The notes: generated from the sequence alone by a model not told the origin. Shown: positions 17,713 to 26,634, counted from the first letter of the stretch. The stretch is DNA of 33,426 nucleotides from Clostridiales bacterium (GCA_021129775.1 JAJOKP010000160.1:1-33426); one strand, 5' to 3'. A program made the numbers and translations.

Positions 17713-18189
17713 ATGATTAAACTATATGACAATTTAGAAAAAGTATTTAAATGGATATTAGTAATAAGCCTCTCAATTATGGCTATTATTAATTTTTCAA
17801 ATGTAGTATCCAGGTATATTTTGCATGCTTCGCTTGCGTTCACAGAAGAAATAACAACGAACTTATTTGTCTTTAATACGTTCATTGCTGCTTCGATTGG
17901 CGCTCGACATGGAGCACATTTGGGTCTCTCTATTATTTCAGATAGAGTTTCTGCAAAGATTAGAAAGCCTATGTTAGTTAGTGTGAATATAATTGCGTCG
18001 TTATTTTTTGTAGTTTTGATCTACTTTGGCTCTAGCATGGTAAAATCTCAATTTAGATTTGGTCAAACAACTGCTGCGTTAGGATTGCCAGCATGGTGGT
18101 TTGCAATGGCAATTCCGGTAGGATCTTTATTTATCGTGTTGAGTTTCCTTGCAGCTGGATTTGAGATTTTGACAAAGGAGGAATCTTAA
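17713..18189 (+). CDS. dctQ: TRAP transporter small permease (DctQ)
   Basis: 4-TM protein with EEITTNLFVFNTFIAASIGARHGAHLGL; overlaps dctM by 1 nt. Confidence 0.88.
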   Translation: MIKLYDNLEKVFKWILVISLSIMAIINFSNVVSRYILHASLAFTEEITTNLFVFNTFIAASIGARHGAHLGLSIISDRVSAKIRKPMLVSVNIIASLFFVVLIYFGSSMVKSQFRFGQTTAALGLPAWWFAMAIPVGSLFIVLSFLAAGFEILTKEES

Positions 18190-19472
18190 TGGATATAGTC
18201 GGAATTACACTATTTCTACTGTTTTTCGTATTATTATTGCTGAACATTCCTATTGCAGCTTCGTTGGGGTTGGCTTCAGTAATAACATTATTTGTTTTTG
18301 ATTTGCCATTAAAAATTTCTTCTTTTATAATGTATGCTTCTATAGCAAAATTTACACTTTTGGCTATACCATTTTTTATTCTTGCCGGAATGATTATGGA
18401 GAAGGCAGGTATATCCAGACGACTAATTGATTTTGCTAACAAATCTATTGGGCATATTAGAGGCGGACTTGCAATAGTTTCAGTTTTAACGTCTTCATTT
18501 TTTGCGGCAATTTCAGGTTCTGGTCCTGCTACAGTTGCGGCATTAGGGACTATTCTAATTCCTGCTATGGATGAAGAAGGGTATGATAAGGGAATGTCGT
18601 CCGCTTTACTAGCTTCTGCAGGAGCAATTGGAATTATTATACCACCAAGTATTGCATTTGTTGTATACGGTGTTGTTGCTCAAGTTTCGATAGGCAAGCT
18701 ATTTATTGCAGGTATTATTCCTGGGTTGCTATTTGGGCTATCCTTAATTGTTGTAAGCTTAATTGTCTCAAGAAAATATACTTTTAGAAAACGTAAAATC
18801 GCTACTCCTAAGGAATTATTTGAGTCGTTCAAAGATGCATTTTGGGGTCTTTTAACACCATTTATTGTATTGGGAGGTATTTACGGCGGGGTCTTTACAC
18901 CAACAGAAGCTGCAGGAGTTGCAGTTTTCTACGGCATTTTTGTAGGCTTTGTTATTTACAGAGAACTAAAACTTAAAGATTTATTTGATCTTTTGGTTAA
19001 ATCTTCAATCAGTTCTGCAGTCGTTATGATGATTGTTGCTTCTGCATCTTTATTCGCATGGATTATTACAACACAAGGAATAGCCGCAAATATTGCAGCA
19101 GCAATGATTGATTTTACATCAAATAAGATATTGATTTTACTGATGATAAATTTTATTCTGTTGATTGCTGGAATGTTCATAGATGCAATAAGTGCATTTT
19201 ATATTTTGCTTCCTATTTTTATTCCAATATTAAATACAATTGGAGTTGACTTAACGTTGTTTGGAGTAATAATGACTGTTAATTTAGCAATCGGTCAAGT
19301 GACACCGCCTGTTGGAGTTAATTTATATGTAGCTTGCAATATTGCAGATATAGACCTTGCTAGAATATCAAGATCAGTCCTACCGTTTTTAGTTGCATCA
19401 ATTATTGCCTTGTTAATTATAACTTATATTCCAGCTGTATCACTTTGGTTGCCAGAATTGTTGGGGATGTAA
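18189..19472 (+). CDS. dctM: TRAP transporter large permease (DctM)
   Basis: LLAIPFFILAGMIMEKAGISRRLIDFA, SGSGPATVAALGTILIPAMDEEGYDKGMSSALLASAGAIGIIIPPSIAFVVYG. Confidence 0.94.
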   Translation: MDIVGITLFLLFFVLLLLNIPIAASLGLASVITLFVFDLPLKISSFIMYASIAKFTLLAIPFFILAGMIMEKAGISRRLIDFANKSIGHIRGGLAIVSVLTSSFFAAISGSGPATVAALGTILIPAMDEEGYDKGMSSALLASAGAIGIIIPPSIAFVVYGVVAQVSIGKLFIAGIIPGLLFGLSLIVVSLIVSRKYTFRKRKIATPKELFESFKDAFWGLLTPFIVLGGIYGGVFTPTEAAGVAVFYGIFVGFVIYRELKLKDLFDLLVKSSISSAVVMMIVASASLFAWIITTQGIAANIAAAMIDFTSNKILILLMINFILLIAGMFIDAISAFYILLPIFIPILNTIGVDLTLFGVIMTVNLAIGQVTPPVGVNLYVACNIADIDLARISRSVLPFLVASIIALLIITYIPAVSLWLPELLGM

Positions 19473-19474
19473 AT

Positions 19475-19951
19475 ATGAAGTACAAACAGACTATAGGAAA
19501 AACAGGGAGAGTAATTATTGCAAGAATTTTGCCAGACGCTGAAATGATAGAAAGTATTCAAGAAATTTGCAAGAAAAATGAAATAGAAACAGCTTATATC
19601 AGTACCTGTATAGGAAGTTTAAAAAAAATTTCCTTTGTATATGCGCTAACAGATCAAAACCGCTTTTATGGAATAAAATATTCAAAAACAGTTGAAATGA
19701 AAGGACCTATTGAGTTCTTAGGTGCGCAAGGTATTATTGCTAAAGACGATGAAGAAAAGTATCAAATACATTTACACGCTCACTTCAGCGACGAATATAT
19801 GAATGTATATGGTGGGCATGTATTAAATAGTGGTAATATTGTTTTAGCTACAATTGATATAGTTATTAACGAAATAATTGACGTGAATATCAAGCGAAAT
19901 TATCATGAAACAAGTGGGTTTCACTTTTTTGAACCTGCTAGCGAGGAGTGA
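19475..19951 (+). CDS. PPC (DUF296) domain protein
   Basis: GRVIIARILPDAEMIESIQEICKKNEIETAYISTCIGSLKKISFVY...IHLHAHFSDEYMNVYGGHVLNSGNIVLATIDIVINEI matches PPC/DUF296 pattern (GS.., HxH, GGH). Confidence 0.8.
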   Translation: MKYKQTIGKTGRVIIARILPDAEMIESIQEICKKNEIETAYISTCIGSLKKISFVYALTDQNRFYGIKYSKTVEMKGPIEFLGAQGIIAKDDEEKYQIHLHAHFSDEYMNVYGGHVLNSGNIVLATIDIVINEIIDVNIKRNYHETSGFHFFEPASEE

Positions 19952-19957
19952 TTTAAA

Positions 19958-21241
19958 ATGGCAAATATTATGCTGATGCCTAAACTGGGTCTTACTATGA
20001 CTGAAGGTAGAATTGGAGAATGGCTAAAAAAAGAAGGCGAAAAAGTAGTTTTAGAAGAGCCATTATTACAAGTTGAAACTGACAAAATTGCAAATATAGT
20101 TAATTCAACATTTGAAGGAACATTGCTTAAAATTCTTGTTCCTAGAGGAGATAAGCAAGAAGTAAAAGGTGAAATTTGCATTATTGGAGAATCTGGAGAA
20201 GATATTTCTAGTCTCTTAGGAAAAGGTATAAGTGAAGACGAAAATGCGGTTGAAAGAAAAATTGAAGTTAAGGAAGTTAAAAGAGAAAATCTTGATGGTG
20301 GTATTGTGTTGGCGTCACCATTGGCAAAAAGAAGAGCGAGAGAAAAGGATTTCGAATTAGCTCAAATAATAGGAACTGGACCAAATGGGCGAATTGTTGA
20401 AAAAGATGTGTTAAATTTTAAATCAGGGCCAAAAGTATCTCCAACAGCTAAGAACATAGCGTCTAAGATTGGTGTGGATATTAGTAAAATAAAGAAGTCA
20501 ACACGAATAATGAAAAAAGACGTTTTAGACGAAGCACAGAAGAATTTGCGTTTAAGTGGAATAAATCCTTGCGAAGAATACATCGAGATGTCGCAAATGA
20601 GGGTGGCAATATCAGAGAGCATGATAAGGAGTTGGCATATATCACCTGCGGTCACCTATGAGTTAAAAGTTGATACAACCATGCTAAAAGCATTTAAAGA
20701 GCAAATTAAAATTAGTTATAAAGTGACTTATACAGATTTGCTTGTAAAGATTGCTTCGCAAGTATTAATCGAATATCCTATTTTGAATTGTGCAATAGAC
20801 GAGAATCGACTAGTCCTAAGGAATTATGTAAATATGGGTATAGCAGTTGCACTTGACGAGGGATTAATCGTGCCAGTTGTTAAACATGCTAATGCAATGG
20901 GGCTTAGAGAGTTGTCGAGTGAAATAAGACTATTAGTAGAAAAAGCTAAAAATAATGAACTTGAGACCGACGATTTGCAAGGTGGAACATTTACAGTTAC
21001 AAACCTTGGAACATACCAAATTGATGCTTTCTCACCAATCATTAATCAACCTGAAGTTGCGATTTTAGGGATTACAACTATTAAAGATACAGTTGTTGCA
21101 AAAGGTGGTCAAGTTGTAATTTTGCCTATGATGAACCTTTGTTTAACCGCAGATCATCGTGCAGTAGACGGCGCTGTTGCAGCCCAGTTTATGGCAAGAT
21201 TAAAAGAAGTCATAGAAAACCCAGCATTGTTGTTATTGTAA
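19958..21241 (+). CDS. acoC: Dihydrolipoamide acyltransferase (E2) component
   Basis: N-terminal lipoyl domain (VETDKIAN), peripheral subunit-binding domain (ASPLAKRRAREKDFELAQIIGTGPNGRIVEKDV), catalytic domain with TADHRAVDGAVAAQFM. Confidence 0.92.
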   Translation: MANIMLMPKLGLTMTEGRIGEWLKKEGEKVVLEEPLLQVETDKIANIVNSTFEGTLLKILVPRGDKQEVKGEICIIGESGEDISSLLGKGISEDENAVERKIEVKEVKRENLDGGIVLASPLAKRRAREKDFELAQIIGTGPNGRIVEKDVLNFKSGPKVSPTAKNIASKIGVDISKIKKSTRIMKKDVLDEAQKNLRLSGINPCEEYIEMSQMRVAISESMIRSWHISPAVTYELKVDTTMLKAFKEQIKISYKVTYTDLLVKIASQVLIEYPILNCAIDENRLVLRNYVNMGIAVALDEGLIVPVVKHANAMGLRELSSEIRLLVEKAKNNELETDDLQGGTFTVTNLGTYQIDAFSPIINQPEVAILGITTIKDTVVAKGGQVVILPMMNLCLTADHRAVDGAVAAQFMARLKEVIENPALLLL

Positions 21242-21365
21242 ATCATGGTTTCTTGGAATAAGTGCAGAGGTTGCATTAAGCTGATCAAAATTAAGTGTTT
21301 ATTATGAGTTTTTGAAAAACGTTCAGCTTATTCTGGGAGGCTACATTAAGTAGTGGAGGTTACCA

Positions 21366-22745
21366 ATGAAAATTGTAGTCTTAGGCGGAGGACCAGGCGG
21401 TTATGTTGCTGCTATACGTGCGGCACAACTTGGTGCAGAAGTTATAATTATAGAAAAAAACAAATTAGGCGGAACCTGTTTAAATGTCGGATGTATTCCT
21501 ACAAAAGTTCTCCTTCATACAGCGGACGTTGTTGAAACACTAAAACATGCTGAAAAGATTGGTGTTCAGGCAGAAAATGTTACAATTAACTGGGAACAGT
21601 TAATGACTAGAAAAACTGAAGTTGTAAACCAACTTGTTGGTGGTGTCGAGGCATTACTTTCATCCAATGGCGTTGAGATAATTAATGGGTTAGGTGTTTT
21701 TGAATCAGAAAAATCGATAAGAGTTACAAAAGGTGATGATCGCGGACGTGTGATTGAATTTGACAATTGTATTTTAGCACTGGGAAGTCAAGCATCTCTT
21801 GTACCTATCCCAGGCATCGAAAATGAAGGCGTTATTATTAGTGACGAAGCGTTATCACTAGCAGAGATTCCGAAAAGATTAGTTATTATTGGTGGTGGTG
21901 TTATTGGATCTGAATTTGCTCAAATATATTCTAGTTTTGGCTCGGATGTAACTATTGTTGAAATGGCAGAATCAATTATTCCATCAATCGACTCTGAAAT
22001 TACTAATTTTGTTAGAGAAAAGTTTATTAGTAAACGAGTTAAAATCTATGAAAAATCTCGCGTTTTAGAAATTAAAAAATCGAAGTCGCTAATAGTTACA
22101 ATACAGCAATTGGATGGCACTTTTGAAATTGAAACAGATAAAATTTTAGTAGCGGTTGGAAGGAAACCAGCTACAGAATTTGTTGGACTTGAAAAAATAG
22201 GAATAAAGACAAATAATGGTATGATTTCGGTAGACTCTCGAATGAGAACGAACAAAAAAGGAATCTATGCAATTGGCGATTGTAATGGTGGAATTATGCT
22301 TGCTCATGTTGCATCAGCTGAGGGTATAGTCGCTGTTGAAACAATCATGAATATGAAACCTCAGATTGATTTTAAGACAATACCATCTGCAGTTTATACT
22401 CAACCTGAGATTGCTTCAGTTGGGCTAAGCGAGCAAGAAGCTCGTGAGAAGGGTTTGAAAGTTAATGTTGGGAAATTTCCTCTCATAGCGAACGGAAAAT
22501 CAATTATTATGATGGAAGAAGGACTTGTTAAAATTGTTGCAGACGTTGACACCAAAGAGATTTTAGGAGTACAGATAGTTGGCCCTAGAGCTACGGATCT
22601 TATCGCCGAGGCAGCAATTGCACTTCGGCTAGAAGCTACAGTAGATGAACTGATTAGTACAATACACGCTCATCCAACCGTTTCTGAAGCAGTAATGGAA
22701 GCTGGACACGGAGTGTTTGATTACCCAATACATTTGATGAAATAA
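21366..22745 (+). CDS. lpdA: Dihydrolipoamide dehydrogenase (E3)
   Basis: GGGPGGYVAAIRAAQLGAEVIIIEKNKLGGTCLNVGCIPTKVLLH redox disulfide; C-terminal HAHPTVSEAVMEA. Confidence 0.95.
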   Translation: MKIVVLGGGPGGYVAAIRAAQLGAEVIIIEKNKLGGTCLNVGCIPTKVLLHTADVVETLKHAEKIGVQAENVTINWEQLMTRKTEVVNQLVGGVEALLSSNGVEIINGLGVFESEKSIRVTKGDDRGRVIEFDNCILALGSQASLVPIPGIENEGVIISDEALSLAEIPKRLVIIGGGVIGSEFAQIYSSFGSDVTIVEMAESIIPSIDSEITNFVREKFISKRVKIYEKSRVLEIKKSKSLIVTIQQLDGTFEIETDKILVAVGRKPATEFVGLEKIGIKTNNGMISVDSRMRTNKKGIYAIGDCNGGIMLAHVASAEGIVAVETIMNMKPQIDFKTIPSAVYTQPEIASVGLSEQEAREKGLKVNVGKFPLIANGKSIIMMEEGLVKIVADVDTKEILGVQIVGPRATDLIAEAAIALRLEATVDELISTIHAHPTVSEAVMEAGHGVFDYPIHLMK

Positions 22746-22813
22746 TTTTTTTCTAGAACAAGGTTTGCTTCTATATGATAGTTGCTCCAGAAAAACTTTA
22801 TCTATTTTGTTTT

Positions 22814-22971
22814 AGAGTTAAGACTCCCAATTATAGATGAAACAACAAAGTGATTCACATGAAATCACAGATTTCAGTTCTCTACTTTTATAAGTGGGAA
22901 CTTCAAATCAGGTGAGGTAGAGTCCCCATCTGACTCCCCGATGTTCAGCGTAGCTGGACGAGTTCACTGTC
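22814..22971. repeat. Structured dispersed repeat, copy 2 (with extra sequence in the first hairpin)
   Basis: gagttaagactccca...aagtgggaacttcaaatcaggtgaggtagagtccccatctgactccccgatgttcagcgtagctggacgagttcactg; matches copy at 5857..5958 plus ~55 nt extra that includes a gtgatt/aatcac hairpin. Confidence 0.7.
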
Positions 22972-22997
22972 TTAGAGGGATAAGCGACAATTTTGTA

Positions 22998-23029
22998 AGG
23001 GTGCCCCTTGTGGGTACCCTGATTTTTTT
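22998..23029 (+). terminator. Rho-independent terminator
   Basis: agggtgccccttgtgggtaccctgattttttt hairpin plus T-tract. Confidence 0.7.
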
Positions 23030-23080
23030 CGTTCCCGAAGGGACAAGTGGACATAGTATAAAAAGAAAAAATTTTTGCCC

Positions 23081-23109
23081 TTGACATGATAACAACTATC
23101 AATTAGATT
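23081..23109 (+). promoter_or_regulatory. Predicted promoter with Fur-like box in the -35/-10 spacer
   Basis: TTGACA (23081-23086), TGATAACAACTATCA (23087-23101), weak -10 TAGATT (23104-23109). Confidence 0.6.
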
Positions 23110-23259
23110 AAAAGTAGTATTACTGCACATTATTTTAACGCTTTATTGTTGCGAACTTTTAAAGTGAAATCTGATATTTTATTGTTTTGGTTATAAAATC
23201 AATAGAAACGGATTAGAATAATGGGTATAAAGGCGAATATGAAGGAGATTGAAAAAACT

Positions 23260-23910
23260 ATGATTAAATCAAGCTTTAAGTATATTCTAATTGAACTAAA
23301 ACACCATATACCATTTACTGTAATTAGTACAATAGTGGCGCTGTTTATTTTTGGAGTAATTTCAAGAGTTTTTCTTCAGGGGCCATAGTAGGCGAACAGT
23401 GTGGCTGTTGTGGTGGATCTAGTAGCATTGTTGGAAGTTTTTTTCATGCTATGCATCCTCTACCTATGCTATTTAGTGCAATGGCAACAACAGCAATGTT
23501 TTGGAGGCATGAGAAAAAACTAATAAAAGCAATTTTTATTGGGTTTGGAGGGGCGATATTAATTTGTGCAGCAGGAGATATTGTATTACCGTATTTCGGA
23601 AGTTTGCTTATGGGAAAAAACCCAGAGTTGCATATATGTGTATTAGAGCATCCTGAAACAGTAATACCGTTCGCTATTTTAGGAGTAATAATAGGGATTC
23701 TTGCCACAAATAGAATCACAGGAAGGCGGGTTACCTTTTTTTTCGCATAGCGCTCATGTATTTGTTAGTATTTTGGCAACAATGTTCTATTTAACAAGCT
23801 ATGGCGGTGTAGATTTTTTAAGTTACCCAAGTTGTGTCAGTGATATTGTGTTCCCGCTTCTAAAGCAAAATAATAAATTGTTAAAAACTTATAACAACTG
23901 TTGTCATTAG
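23260..23910 (+). pseudogene. Frameshifted polytopic membrane protein (candidate metal permease) with GEQCGCCGG motif
   Basis: Continuous membrane-protein reading only by joining three frames: MIKSSFKYILIELKHHIPFTVISTIVALFIFGVISRVFLQG / AIVGEQCGCCGGSSSIVGSFFHAMHPLPMLFSAMATTAMFWRHEKK... / FFSHSAHVFVSILATMFYLTSYGG...SCVSDIVFPLL; shifts near 23380 and in the T8 run near 23735. Confidence 0.7.
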
Positions 23911-25177
23911 AGCATTAATAAGATATAGTTATACATGAATGTAGCGGACAAATAGTCAAATATCACTAACGAATTGGAGGAATAAACAAATGAGCAATGT
24001 ACATGAATTAAAATTCTTAAAAGAGAAAATTGAACAACTAAAAGAAGATGGTGTTTATAGACAGTTACCAGTTTTAGAAGGAGCAAATGAGGCAGAAATT
24101 ATGCTTAACGGTAAGAAAGTAATCAATTTATCGTCAAACAATTACTTAGGTTTTGCAAATCATCCAAAATTAAAACAAGCAGGCATTGAAGCTATAGAAA
24201 AATATGGTGTAGGTTCTGGCGCAGTTAGAACAATAGTTGGAAACATGGATATTCATGAAGAACTAGAAGTTGTATTAGCGGAGTTTAAAAGAGAAGAAGC
24301 AGTCATGGTGTACCAATCAGGTTTTAACTGTAATGCAGGAACCATACAAGCAATTACAGAAAAAGGTGACTTAATAATATCAGATGAACTAAATCACGCA
24401 AGCATAATAGATGGAGTAAGACTAAGTAAAGCAGATAGAGCAGTATACAAACATTGTGATATGGCACATTTAGAAGAAATTTTAAAAGAAAAACGAGACA
24501 ATTACAATACTGTCCTAATTATTACAGATGGGGTATTTAGTATGGATGGAGACATTGCACCATTACCAGAGATAGTAGAACTAGCTGAAAAATACAATGC
24601 ACTGACGTACGTAGATGATGCACACGGATCTGGAGTATTAGGTGAAAGTGGAAGAGGAACAGTAGATCACTTCGGACTACACGGAAGAGTAGACTTTTGC
24701 ATAGGCACACTATCAAAAGCAATTGGAGTCGTAGGTGGATACGTAGCAGGAAGTAACACAATGAAAGAATGGTTAAGTCATAGAGGAAGACCAATTTTAT
24801 TTAGCACATCATTACCGCCAGCAGCAATAGGAGCAATCACTGCTGCGGTTAAACTAATAATGAGTTCAACAGAATATACAGATAAACTTTGGGACAACGC
24901 AAAATACTTTAAAGATAAAATGAGCAAATTAGGATACGACATAGGAAAAAGCGAAACACCAATAACTCCAATAATGATAGGCGAAGAAGCCAAGACAATG
25001 AAATTCAGTAAAACACTATTAGAAAACGGAGTATTTGCATCAGGCATAGTATTCCCTACAGTTGGTAAAGGAACAGGTAGAGTAAGATGCATGGTAACAG
25101 CAGGACACACAAAAGAGCAACTAGACAGAGCAGTAGAGATATTTGAAAGTGTTGGGAAAGAGATGGGCTTGATATAA
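23838..25177 (+). repeat. Direct segmental duplication, right copy
   Basis: Aligns to 11074..12415, including permease 3' tail, promoter and kbl. Confidence 0.9.
23990..25177 (+). CDS. kbl: Glycine C-acetyltransferase / 8-amino-7-oxononanoate synthase family (kbl-like), intact
   Basis: [51 protein letters not shown] region [45 protein letters not shown]. Confidence 0.88.
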   Translation: MSNVHELKFLKEKIEQLKEDGVYRQLPVLEGANEAEIMLNGKKVINLSSNNYLGFANHPKLKQAGIEAIEKYGVGSGAVRTIVGNMDIHEELEVVLAEFKREEAVMVYQSGFNCNAGTIQAITEKGDLIISDELNHASIIDGVRLSKADRAVYKHCDMAHLEEILKEKRDNYNTVLIITDGVFSMDGDIAPLPEIVELAEKYNALTYVDDAHGSGVLGESGRGTVDHFGLHGRVDFCIGTLSKAIGVVGGYVAGSNTMKEWLSHRGRPILFSTSLPPAAIGAITAAVKLIMSSTEYTDKLWDNAKYFKDKMSKLGYDIGKSETPITPIMIGEEAKTMKFSKTLLENGVFASGIVFPTVGKGTGRVRCMVTAGHTKEQLDRAVEIFESVGKEMGLI

Positions 25178-25298
25178 GGCGGCGAAGTACTGCATTCGTG
25201 AAAGAAGAGTCTTGAAAAAGCAAAAAGTAAATTTTGCTTGTAATTACTAGGAATATGTAAGATAATAGTGTTATTATTGAAATGAAATGAAATTACAG

Positions 25299-25346
25299 AG
25301 TTTGTCGACCCCGCGTAGCGTAAAAACCCCCAGAGGTCGACAAACT
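25299..25346. other. Candidate CRISPR leader element with inverted repeat
   Basis: agtttgtcgacc (25299-25310) / ggtcgacaaact (25335-25346), perfect 12-bp arms, ~95 nt before the first CRISPR repeat. Confidence 0.55.
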
Positions 25347-25441
25347 AAAAACCACCTCAACCCCGCATAACTTCGCCAGAAAGAAAAAAAACAAAGCATT
25401 CTTGAAAAACAAGAATGGCTATTTTAAAACAAAGTGCTAGC

Positions 25442-25790
25442 TTTTAATCGTACCAGAGTGGAATTGAAACTACAGAGTTTCACGCCAGACTAGAGAACGG
25501 CACTATCTTTTAATCGTACCAGAGTGGAATTGAAACGATGAACTAATAGATGATCTATTAGTTCATCTAAAATTTTTAATCGTACCAGAGTGGAATTGAA
25601 ACTCTACTAATATCTGCTTCACTAAAATTGACACCTGTATCCTTTTAATCGTACCAGAGTGGAATTAAAACGGTCCCACTCTAACGTGTCTAGATAATCA
25701 AGAACTGATTTTAATCGTACCAGAGTGGAATTGAAACCTATTCTGCACTTGTCTTAATCCGATTTCTTCAACCCTCTTAATCGTATCAGA
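25442..25790 (+). CRISPR. Small CRISPR array: 5 repeats of 29 nt, plus a truncated degenerate terminal repeat; 5 spacers of 37-40 nt
   Basis: Repeat ttttaatcgtaccagagtggaattgaaac at 25442, 25508, 25574, 25643 (ttAaaac variant), 25709; terminal tcttaatcgtatcaga at 25775-25790; ATTGAAAC 3' end as in clostridial type I-B repeats; no cas genes in window. Confidence 0.95.
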
Positions 25791-25931
25791 TCAGGTAGTA
25801 TAGAGGGCGATTCTTTCTGTACTTCACAAATGAGTTCGCAGATTTCAAAATCCAGTTGAAGAACAAAAACATTTACAAATAGTGCAATATTGAATACAAT
25901 AGATGGATATTAACTAACTGGTGGTGCTTTA

Positions 25932-26344
25932 ATGCGTAAAATGCTAAATGAAGAGCAAATTCTGAGGTAAATTGAATATTGGGTAGAATCATCGGAAGAT
26001 GACTACAAAGCAATGAATAACTCGTATGCTAGTAAAGATTATGTTTGGTCATTGTTCATTGGACATTTAGCGATAGAAAAATTATTAAAAGCAGTATACT
26101 CAAAAAAAGTGAAAAAATTGCTCCAAGAATTCATAACTTGTTAAAACTAGCGGTCGACTCTAAGATGAATTTAACTGAAGAGAGAGAAGATATACTAGAT
26201 AAAATAACTACTTTTAATATAAATGCTAGGTATCCAGACTATAAGAAAAAGTTCGGTGATAGATGTACTTCTGGATACACAAAACAAAGTATAGAAAAAA
26301 TTAAGGAGTTGAGAACATGGCTATTGAGTCACTTGGAAAAATAA
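25932..26344 (+). pseudogene. Decayed HEPN domain protein
   Basis: MRKMLNEEQILR*IEYWVESSEDDYKAMNNSYASKDYVWSLFIGHLAIEKLLKAVYSKK then -1 frame SEKIAPRIHNLLKLAVDSKMNLTEEREDILDKITTFNINARYPDYKKKF; TAA at 25968 and frame change in an A-run near 26105. Confidence 0.8.
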
Positions 26345-26634
26345 CTGAAGCAGTGGATAAATATGTAGCGAAGATTTTAGAAAAAGATGCACGAATAATA
26401 GAAGTCTACTTGTATGGTTCTTTTGTAAAAGGAATAAAAAATGAAACAAGTGATATTGATATAGCTATAGTACTAGATGGTCTAAAAATTGATGTGTTTG
26501 AGGAGCAACTTAAATATATGAAATACAGAAGAAGCATAGATATGCGAATTGAGCCTCATATTTTCATGCGAAGTGAATTAGAGGATAATTTATTATGGCA
26601 AAGTACTAAAGACGATTTAGTAAAGGTTGCCTAG
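26317..26634 (+). CDS. MNT-type nucleotidyltransferase (antitoxin partner of HEPN)
   Basis: YLYGSFVKGIKNETSDIDIAIVL matches GSxxxG...SDIDI of MNT minimal nucleotidyltransferases; adjacent to HEPN remnant. Confidence 0.85.
   Translation: MAIESLGKITEAVDKYVAKILEKDARIIEVYLYGSFVKGIKNETSDIDIAIVLDGLKIDVFEEQLKYMKYRRSIDMRIEPHIFMRSELEDNLLWQSTKDDLVKVA

Noticed and set aside
22908-23102. 64-aa minus-strand ORF
   Set aside because: Covers part of the structured repeat, a terminator and the Fur-box promoter; not credible as coding.
23260-23910. Programmed frameshifting as the explanation for the broken permease gene
   Set aside because: Two independent homopolymer indels of opposite sign and no recoding elements seen; mutation or sequencing error is simpler.
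26045-26344. 99-aa ORF starting MVIVHWTFSDRKI as a genuine protein
   Set aside because: The N-terminal part is out of frame; the HEPN reading SLFIGHLAIEKLLKAVYSKK is in another frame, so this ORF is the 3' fragment of a frameshifted HEPN gene.
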